Positions 1-6,630 of a stretch of 10,519 nt of DNA are shown here, in pieces. The notes under the pieces are model-generated. The model worked only from the letters and a program-made list of their open reading frames with translations, did no database searches and was not told the origin of the DNA. Both the position numbers and the translations under genes were made by a program. Within the stretch, counting starts at the first letter, position 1. Every line of letters starts with the position of its first letter. Where the stretch lies: positions 366,501 to 377,019 of the forward strand of contig NW_003135832.1 of assembly GCF_000003605.2 (NCBI RefSeq), given 5' to 3'. The stretch comes from Saccoglossus kowalevskii (lineage: Eukaryota > Hemichordata > Enteropneusta > Harrimaniidae).

Positions 1-690
1 AACAAGTTGGAAGAGTTTGAATATTTGGCATATGAGTCTAACCTGTGATTTATTTACGTCTATATTATTATTTGTGTTGTCAATATCAAAAAGCAAATAT
101 TAAAGCTAAGGAATACAGTTCATTTCAAAATCATAACAATAAATACGTTACAATCCATAACCTAAAGCTAGATACAATTTAATAAAACACAGAGCAAGGA
201 AAAGAAAAAGGTGGAAGCAGAAATAACTCAACATTATGTCCGGGTATCAGTGTGTAACGTTTTTATTTTATGTTGTAGGCATCAATAAACTTGAACGGTA
301 ATATGTTTCAGCGAACTGTCTGTATTAATGAAATTCATGAGGCTTTTTTTCAGAGATAGTATTGGTTACAGGGTTACCCAATTTGATTCACAAAATGAAC
401 GTATAAATACAAAGGAAAAATGCTGCCTACAAACATCATAAAGCGGAATTCAAAGATCGAAACTATGCGAGACGATGTTCGGAGTAATTGGAAACTGGTA
501 TCAAACCGGATGTGGAGACAACAATAAATACTAATCAACATTAATTTCAAATCAAAATTACCCAGTGATGCAGAATACAAACAATCGATGTAAATGGATG
601 TCAAGAAGTGTCTGCAAAGATACTAGCAGTGGTATCACCATGAATTAACAACAATACTGGCAACATGATAGCCACTGAGATATTATGTTT
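1..690. other. non-coding stretch, no supported gene
   Basis: AT-rich DNA with stops in all frames at short intervals. A minus-strand open stretch at 374-604 encodes a hydrophobic, low-complexity peptide with no recognisable motif. It lies where the tyrosine recombinase of the neighbouring DIRS-like fragment would be expected, but I find no recombinase motif in it, so that part of the element is either lost or decayed beyond recognition. Nothing else is supported here. Confidence 0.5.
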
Positions 691-1411
691 GTAACCTTTA
701 AAAAAGCAGTCTGCAGAGATTGCCTGTCCTGCGCGCCCGAATGGATGAAAGATTAAAGTGGGCCTGAGAATTGAGAAAAAAGTTATTGCCATGAAGCAGT
801 GAATAGGAAGAAAAACATGAACCAAGAATACTTCTGTTAGGTCAAATAGAGCTCGTACACTCATGCTTTAAACTCGGGTTACATATAGGTTCCGCTTGGA
901 ACATCAGCCAAATTGACAACACTATGACCGTGGACAGCGTGGTCAAATTTATGGTGAACTTGGATGAAAGCAATCTCGCGAGGACAGCTTGGGGCAAATC
1001 CTCAATGACTGTTGATAAGGACTGATGTCGTTTGGTGCAATATTAGTCTGGATACGAAATCCAATTCAGAGTAGAGCCCAGATCCAACAATTAAGGGATA
1101 TTCCACATAGATTATATGTTAAGGCCACGTAGTGCAGAAAAAATGATTATTTGTGCTGCTGCCCCAACCAGTAAGACAGGCATCTGTACACATGACACTT
1201 TCAGTGTGGAAGGTTGAGTGGGTATCATGGAGATGCCATTGTACTTCTAAACGAAAATCCTGCCACCAGAACAAATCACACCAGAAATTACTGTCAATAG
1301 AGTTGCTCAAATACTTGGAATTGAACGCAATCGCTCCAGCATCCGAGACATGAATAGTCTACTAGGACTCAAACAATTGGAAACATTGGATAACAAACCA
1401 ATTATGTTGCG
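690..1411 (-). mobile_element. degenerate DIRS-like retrotransposon fragment (RT end, RNase H, downstream region)
   Basis: Read on the minus strand, four blocks occur in the order expected of a DIRS-type polyprotein. At 1411-1327 the reading 'GLLSNVSNCLSPSRLFMSRM' resembles the segment that follows the reverse transcriptase core. At 1310-1122 there is 'DLFWW' (about 1277-1263) and then 'TDACLTGWG' (1187-1161), the start of the RNase H-like domain. The same frame continues past a TAA (1119-1121) with 'HIIYVE' (1118-1101), 'HQTTSVLINSH' (1037-1005), a TGA (1002-1004), and 'HGHSVVNLADVPS' (about 932-894), close to the family pattern H.PG..N..AD.LS. A frame change then leads to 'FFSILRPTLIFHPFG' and 'AISADCFFKG' (about 780-697), which resembles the 'FAS..N...DAF' region downstream of RNase H. 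What is seen is the order and the motifs; the DIRS assignment rests on knowledge of that family. Two in-frame stops and at least two frame changes make it inactive. The reverse transcriptase catalytic core and the tyrosine recombinase were not found. Confidence 0.66.
1122..1310 (-). pseudogene. RNase H N-terminal segment of the DIRS-like remnant
   Basis: This is the best preserved part of the decayed element: 63 uninterrupted codons. 'WW' at about residues 15-16 is followed by 'TDACLTGWG' at residues 42-50. In DIRS-type elements a paired tryptophan precedes the first RNase H aspartate by a few dozen residues, and that aspartate sits in a 'TDAS..GWG' context; here it is D43 and is kept. The TAA that follows is the only break before the same frame resumes with the next RNase H block. 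The ATG at 1310 lies inside the ancestral reading and is not a real start. Confidence 0.6.
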
Positions 1412-2495
1412 AAGTTTAGAACGTGAGCAAGTCGTGTGGTTACTCCATTATGATACTTCTAGATTCACCATTAGTAACTTATTTTATGGCACTGAAATAA
1501 TCATATCACAATCGCCGCACCACCAAAGTGATCAATCTAATTAATAAACTAATAACCACCAACATTTAGAGGCTGATGTGTAGGCAAGTGTAGGTCCTAC
1601 TTACGGCTTGATGGGGGTGGTCCAATGATGTGGGTTAGAGGGAGGAAGATTGACATTCTTATTTCACTTGATAATGACAATTTCACGAGCACATAATACA
1701 ATAGTATGCGACTGAAATAAGTGTATTGCGCTGAATTACTGTTCTAAACAAAAATTATGTATAATGTTCATTATTAATTATAATATCTGCTATAATCTTG
1801 CACCACAATTATAACACCCTCCTTCATAATGCCACATTCATTGATGAACATTCGTCTGTGCATTTCAGATATTTTGTCATTCACACACATGCAAGCAACT
1901 TGCAGACACATGAATGATACACCATGTAGAATATTTGTAGATTACTTGTAATACAAATATAAGTACAAATAATAAAAATAATAATATAGTTATCATTATC
2001 ACATAATCATCGCCGAATCATAAAGCTATGCACGCGCATCGTTCAAGTTAATGCAAAACTACTTTGTACATGTTTGGCTGCCAATTCCCATGACCTGACA
2101 TTCAGACCGATCGGAGCATGGCTTGTTTGTTGTCAGTCTCCTGCTTTGTTAACATGATCGGACAATGTCATAACAATAGCTATACAGCTTTAAACCAATA
2201 CAACTGATTTTCCAGGAAAATAAAACGAGAAATATTTCGAACATGCAATACACAGGATTTGATTTTCCCCTTTTCAGATTCTGTGACTTTCTTGTGGCTA
2301 ACGTGTTGACTTGGTCGACGTGATCATTCTAGCCAATAAAAAGCATGTTGGTTCAAATATCTCGATCAAGTTATAAATCATCATTTTCATTAGTAAAACT
2401 ATTCACCGCACATAGTTTAAGGTTAACTCTGATGTTCGTGCATTGAGTTATTGGCTTGCAAACAGTAAATGATGACTTAAATGACTTAAATAATA
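1412..2495. other. non-coding stretch, no supported gene
   Basis: AT-rich DNA with no open frame that resembles a known protein. A plus-strand open stretch at 1350-1544 is the complement of the upstream part of the DIRS-like fragment and is not a gene. Part of 1412-1560 may be further decayed retroelement sequence, but no motif can be read. A short direct duplication, 'atgacttaa' twice, lies near 2471-2489. Confidence 0.5.
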
Positions 2496-2655
2496 AATTT
2501 TGGGACTGATCAAACAGTCATGTCGTTTCGGTTTTTCCGGCACACTTCCATCGAAGTTCCTATGTCAATCAATATCTCAATGTAATTAAAACAACATGTT
2601 TTAATGCGTGACGCCATGTTAATATTACCATATTGGAAAATGTGTATGCATCAGA
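2496..2655 (+). repeat. degenerate interspersed repeat A, copy 1
   Basis: This copy aligns by eye with 2790-2975. Shared blocks are 'ctgatcaaacagtcatg' against 'ttgatcagacaatcatg', 'ctatgtcaatcaatatctca' against 'ctatgtcaatcagtatgtca', 'aacaacatgttt' against 'gacaacatgttt', and the core 'gttaatattaccatattgg' (2618-2636). Identity is only moderate, so the copies look old. No coding capacity is seen. Confidence 0.65.
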
Positions 2656-2789
2656 TCATCGATTTTCATCAATAAAATGTTCAAGATTTAAAGCACCGTC
2701 ATGTTCATCAAGACATTTTTTGATCATGAATAGGTCACCTACAAAAAAGTCGTAACACTTTATTCGATATCGTGATTAATTATCACTCA

Positions 2790-2975
2790 GCGCAAAAGAC
2801 CTTTGACAATTTCGGTTTGATCAGACAATCATGGCGTTTCAGTTGTTCAGACACACTTCAAATTGCTATGTCAATCAGTATGTCAATGTAATCAAAACAA
2901 ACGACAACATGTTTCTACAGGCTTGACACCAAGTTAATGTTTACATATTGGCAAATGTGGATGGCTAAGTACTGA
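2790..2975 (+). repeat. degenerate interspersed repeat A, copy 2
   Basis: This is the longest copy. It begins 'gcgcaaaagacctttgacaa', which also matches the start of copy 3, continues through the blocks shared with copy 1, and ends after the core 'gttaatgtttacatattggc' (2933-2952). It links the other copies, because copy 3 has the start and the core but lacks the middle. Confidence 0.65.
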
Positions 2976-2994
2976 ATGCTTTAGATGATATTTA

Positions 2995-3095
2995 GCGCAA
3001 TTGATCTTTGATATTTTGGACTCGAACACAGTCGTGGCTTGAAGTATTTTTTATAGCAAGTTAATATTAACATATTGGCAATGTATGGCTGAGTG
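2995..3095 (+). repeat. repeat A, copy 3 (internally deleted)
   Basis: The start 'gcgcaattgatctttgatat' matches the start of copy 2. The middle, roughly 80 bases by comparison with copy 2, is missing. The core 'gttaatattaacatattggc' lies at 3060-3079 and is followed by 'aatgtatggctgagtg', similar to 'aaatgtggatggctaagt' in copy 2. Confidence 0.6.
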
Positions 3096-3112
3096 TTTTT
3101 CAAACAAAAATC

Positions 3113-3205
3113 ATATCTCTTGTCAACCATTATCTGAATAGCGATCAACACAACGACAAACATGCATGACATCAAGTTAATATTAACATATTGAAACTAT
3201 GTGTA
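3113..3205 (+). repeat. repeat A, copy 4 (5' truncated)
   Basis: It matches the second half of copy 2: 'tgtcaaccattatctgaata' is similar to 'tgtcaatcagtatgtcaatg', followed by 'acgacaaacatg', 'gcatgacatcaagttaatat' and the core at 3176-3194. The four copies are in the same orientation and nearly adjacent, as expected from local duplication or repeated insertion. Confidence 0.6.
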
Positions 3206-3339
3206 TGCTCTCTTCGGGAAACTGAAGTCATGAATTGAAATCATGACATTGAGGTCGTGAGAGTATCAATAATTCGGTTCCTCAATTCGACACAATGTTC
3301 GATATTAGGTATAGATTCTGAAGTGCAAAAGTCTGTTTT

Positions 3340-3710
3340 CATTGTACAGCAACGGCTTTGAGAATGCAGATTCACTCGTTTTCGCAAGTTATTTCAGGCA
3401 CGACCAAAACTTAAAAAACAAAATAATTGCAGCTGATCCACTATCATTATGGAGTATTATATTCTGATTGGACTAAAATGTTTGCACAACGTTCTATTTA
3501 CTACAACACAACACTTCTTCAGACCCGCTCATGTTATCATAATGCGAACGCGACACAGCTCAGACCCCGCACTGTGAACCACGTCTATTTTTTTGTAATT
3601 CACGTTGATTTCGCTGTCTCATTGCATGAATAAATATCTCATGCGTTCACAGCTAGAAAAACGTCGATTAATTTTAGATATCCATTGACGACTTTTTAGT
3701 TGATAAAATA
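3340..3710 (+). repeat. dispersed repeat B, copy 1
   Basis: This segment aligns with 5460-5710 in the same orientation. Shared landmarks in order are 'cggctttgagaat', 'cactcgtt', 'gcaag.tattt', 'cacgaccaaaac', 'cagct', 'attatattctt/g', 'gtttgcaca' against 'gttttgcaca', 'acaacaca', and 'ttttagatatccattgacga' against 'ctttagatactcgaacgact'. Copy 1 is about 120 bases longer. The plus-strand open stretch at 3427-3633 inside it is not conserved as an open frame in copy 2, which argues against a coding role. Confidence 0.6.
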
Positions 3711-4541
3711 GTTTATGAGGACGCGGATGCACCCGTTACAACAATTTTACGCGCACACAGACGCATGCAAAAAAATGATACAGTTGAGATAGCAACATCA
3801 ACAAGTTGTATACAATGATTGGAGTGGATGTTTTACACATGATGTCACGGGGTCGGGTCAAATATCGCTGCATGCATCCGCCGTGCCGACGTAGTGCGTT
3901 TTGTTTTGTATATTATGTGCTTTGTTACGAGTTTATACAGGCTTTATTATTACTAGTTTTAAGTTTAGTACTTTTAAGTTTATTTTATTTACAGCCTTTA
4001 GCTTTGAGAGTGGCATCACCGATTTAAGTACTAGTGTATGGGTACAACTTGAGCGAACAATGAAAAGAGGTCAGATAAATGGCGGTAGTCCGGCAGAGGT
4101 TTGTTCGATCTGCGTGACAATGTTATCGTTTTTTTCTTGACTGCGTCACCTAAGATAACTCCTGGGCTAAGGTAAGTCTCATACTGTGGAAAACTAAACT
4201 TACTGCGCCGTTTGATTTGAGCATTTGTGCTGCTACAATTTTTAGTCACGTCAATTTTCGCACTGATATTCCGAAATTTGAGACGACGTCAGATTACTTA
4301 ACAGTGAGTTAGATTTAACGTTAATCTTAACTTGATAGCAACAGAATTGTGATGTACCAACATTGATTTAGATATATCTGTCCACATTCCTTCTGTGAAA
4401 AGGACCGCTTTAGCATGCGTTCTAGCAAGTAGTGTTTCTCACTGATTTCATATAAAACAGTTGGGGAGATAGATTTATAGGTAGTAGAAAAATATAATAT
4501 TAATTATTTTCTCGACAACATTTGTTGTACACTCCACTACA
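3711..4541. other. intergenic stretch with a CpG-containing patch and a consensus donor-like site
   Basis: No gene is supported. Around 3841-3900 the sequence is less AT-rich and has several CpG dinucleotides (for example 'tccgccgtgccgacgtag'). At 4169-4177 there is 'aaggtaagt', a full-consensus splice donor, with no coding exon before it. Together these could mark a non-coding first exon of the gene downstream, but the sequence alone does not show it. Open stretches at 3806-4140 (plus) and 4031-4249 (minus) have no recognisable motifs. Confidence 0.35.
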
Positions 4542-4609
4542 GTGACAGGTAAAAAAAATATTTTATACTCTGAACTCTATCATATTTTATTGTGAATCTC
4601 ACCTGTCAC
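4542..4609. repeat. short inverted repeat with 9-bp perfect arms
   Basis: The arms 'gtgacaggt' (4542-4550) and 'acctgtcac' (4601-4609) are exact reverse complements separated by 50 bases of AT-rich sequence. This could be the ends of a very short element or chance. No target duplication was recognised. Confidence 0.4.
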
Positions 4610-4831
4610 GTTTAAATCCCGTACAATTTAACTCTGAAATATCATAAAACAATCTAGAGCGAACTTATGCGGCTGAATTTTCGATCACAGTGTATTGGCA
4701 TCGTGCTCATATTCGATCTCATACGTAATCATTCCTGGCGTGGTGTACCAGGTAACGCTCTCGCATTTAGCTTTACTATAACAAAAATGCAAAATTGCAA
4801 TTGCAAAAACATCTTCATATATAGACAGCCT

Positions 4832-4862
4832 GTTAATATTAACTTATTAACAAATGTGTGGC
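4832..4862 (+). repeat. repeat A core, outlying partial copy
   Basis: The segment 'gttaatattaacttattaac' at 4832-4851 followed by 'aaatgtgtggct' resembles the core and right flank of repeat A (2618-3205), about 1.6 kb away. Only the core region can be aligned. Confidence 0.45.
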
Positions 4863-5006
4863 TCAATCGTGAGTGACTAACAGGAAAGGGGCATTTTATA
4901 CATCACCTATTGCGTGGCTTGACTAATTCAATAGAAACACTGCATGCGTAAATAGTACATGTAACTATAGCATCATTGTCAAATAATGGCAATGCAAAGG
5001 TGAATA

Positions 5007-5030
5007 TTAATTATGAGCGTTCATAATTAA
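5007..5030. repeat. perfect hairpin, 10-bp arms, 4-base loop
   Basis: TTAATTATGA (5007-5016) and TCATAATTAA (5021-5030) are exact reverse complements around the loop 'gcgt'. It is not followed by a T run and is not near a coding end, so it is noted only as a palindrome. Confidence 0.6.
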
Positions 5031-5459
5031 ATTATCGTACAATTGTTGAAAGTCGTGCCTCCTACCCCTGCCCATAATATAACAACCTGAATTACATACA
5101 TCTTCATAAACTCAAGAACAACTTAAATACACAGCTAACATGATAACAGGAATTATACAAAGCTAACGAGTGGGAAGCGTTTGAATGTGTGACATCACTC
5201 TGTACATCTTTTCGAGAATTATAACTAATAATACGGTAAGTTAAAACCTTTATTGTTAGCTACAGGTGCAAATAAGAAGTACGTTGTGTAATTTGTAAGT
5301 AAAATTAGTTAACTTGGATCACTGATAGGAGGTTTGCTGGAGTGTCGATTATTTGGGGCTAAAGTTTGGCACAATTTGCGATCATGACAACAAATCTTTT
5401 AGTTGTTCTGAAGATGTCGAAAGTAGGTTTAGTTTCAGAACTACGGATTTCTGTTACCA
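5031..5459. other. non-coding stretch, nothing recognised
   Basis: AT-rich sequence with no open frame of note, no repeat that I can match elsewhere in the window and no regulatory motif I would defend. Confidence 0.45.
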
Positions 5460-5710
5460 ATATAGATCCGCGGCTTTGAGAATTCGGTTGCACTCGTTCT
5501 AGCAAGGTATTTTATTCACGACCAAAACAAAATACTTACAGCTTTCCCAGCGACACTACCATAAATTATATTCTTATATAAATTATATACGTTTTGCACA
5601 GTGTATGATTGTGTTACAACACATAACTTAATAACCCCAACGAAAAAAACACAACGAAAATAAACCTTGTGTAACTTTAGATACTCGAACGACTTTTTGA
5701 ATTACAGGCG
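5460..5710 (+). repeat. dispersed repeat B, copy 2
   Basis: Second copy of the segment at 3340-3710, in the same orientation and more compact. Landmarks are 'cggctttgagaat' (about 5471-5483), 'cacgaccaaaac' (about 5517-5528), 'gttttgcaca' (about 5590-5599) and 'ctttagatactcgaacgact' (about 5675-5694). Open stretches at 5628-5876 on both strands overlap its right end but show no protein motif. Confidence 0.6.
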
Positions 5711-6160
5711 AAATAATTTTACAGGAAAAGGAAAACAAAATAATCAAACGAATACTCAAGACATTATTGCAAGGCTTGTGGGCGGCACATGGTTTGTTGT
5801 TATAAGATACGACCCCAACCCTAATAAGTCTCATTCTTTTTTTATGCCAGAAGTCGTAAATATCCGATAATCGCAATTTCTATAGGTTGAACTATGTAAT
5901 CCTGCATATCTCAATGCATGTTATACTAAGTTAATACTAATTAACTAGCTTATGATCCCACATACTTTTCTCAATAATATGAGTTGAGATATTTATTTGA
6001 AAGGTCTCGGTTGTATTATTATTTGACAATGATGTTGGCACCCAGTAAATGAATAGACTTCTTTCCCAGCCCACTAGAGTTTGTTGGGTTCAGATAGAGC
6101 TTTGAATTCTACACGACCTTGCGGACTTACACACCATATATGATACACAATGATTGACAG
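5711..6160. other. non-coding stretch upstream of the gene
   Basis: No gene, RNA or mobile element recognised. The plus-strand open stretch continuing to 5870 encodes nothing I can place. Confidence 0.45.
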
Positions 6161-6162
6161 AT

Positions 6163-6243
6163 TGTATAGGGAATATAAATTCCAACACTAAAAATGTTAG
6201 CAATGTCATATATGGGTAATATGAATTTAACACTATAAAAACC
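6163..6243 (+). repeat. imperfect tandem duplication, period about 45 bp
   Basis: 'tagggaatataaattccaac' (from about 6167) and 'atgggtaatatgaatttaac' (from about 6212) share most positions and both continue 'acta..aaaa'. It is a small local duplication about 270-340 bases upstream of the start codon. Confidence 0.5.
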
Positions 6244-6336
6244 AGTGAATATTGTCAACCAATATTGGAATTATCAATTAAATTTACCGAGTAGTTATAT
6301 GTCTGTAAATGGTTATCTGTATTAGATCGCCGTCGT

Positions 6337-6365
6337 CATCATCATCATCATCATCATCATCATCA
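6337..6365 (+). repeat. (CAT)9 microsatellite
   Basis: Nine uninterrupted CAT units at 6337-6363 followed by CA, preceded by 'cgtcgt' that looks like a diverged extension. It lies 140-170 bases upstream of the predicted start codon and is likely to vary in length. Confidence 0.9.
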
Positions 6366-6417
6366 ATACGAACCACACTTTCATGCAAACTAATACCATA
6401 CAAGAGTGTATGTTCAT

Positions 6418-6426
6418 TATATATAG
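6418..6426 (+). promoter_or_regulatory. possible TATA box (TATATATAG)
   Basis: TATATATAG lies 82 bases upstream of the predicted ATG, which would place transcription start near 6445-6455 with a short 5' leader. The local sequence is very AT-rich, so such a string can occur by chance. A TTTCAG at 6461-6466 offers a competing model in which the leader begins in an upstream exon. Confidence 0.25.
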
Positions 6427-6507
6427 TATTGTGTTTATTTAAAATAAATAATGTTTTAGATTTCAGTGAAAACTATCTGAAATAAGAATCAAACACAATC
6501 ATAAGAA

Positions 6508-6630
6508 ATGAATAAGCCAAGCGTTCCAATTACTTTCTTGAAATGTGTATTCATAAGTCTACTGTCAGTCGCGACAATAGTTCTTATTATTTATATCTGC
6601 CAGTCACCCAATTCCGCATTGATGCCACAG
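6508..6630 (+). CDS. exon 1: cytoplasmic tail and signal anchor
   Basis: It encodes 41 residues, MNKPSVPITF to SALMPQ, ending in phase 0 before 'gtatgt'. 'FLKCVFISLLSVATIVLIIY' is the membrane segment. The ATG in context 'aagaaATGaat' has A at -3 and stops lie upstream in frame. No signal peptidase site is apparent, which favours an anchor over a cleaved signal. The alternative start at 6703 just ahead of exon 2 would read through intron sequence and give no membrane segment of this quality. Confidence 0.75.

Noticed and set aside
374-604. Minus-strand open stretch considered as the tyrosine recombinase of the DIRS-like element.
   Set aside because: No Arg...His-x-x-Arg...Tyr pattern can be found in it or in neighbouring frames.
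3060-3071. GTTAATATTAAC considered as an HNF1 binding site.
   Set aside because: The HNF1 consensus has one more base between the half sites, and the palindrome is part of a repeat unit, so a repeat origin explains it better.
3806-4140. Two overlapping hydrophobic open stretches that could be small membrane proteins.
   Set aside because: The hydrophobicity follows from T-rich sequence; there is no conserved motif and no splice or promoter context that sets a start.
5628-5876. Open stretches on both strands of similar length.
   Set aside because: Mirror open frames of this size arise from composition. They overlap the end of dispersed repeat B and no motif is present.
6337-6365. CAT repeat considered as coding for polyhistidine or as a CRISPR-like array.
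   Set aside because: It is a simple trinucleotide microsatellite in non-coding DNA with no spacers and no open frame that uses it.
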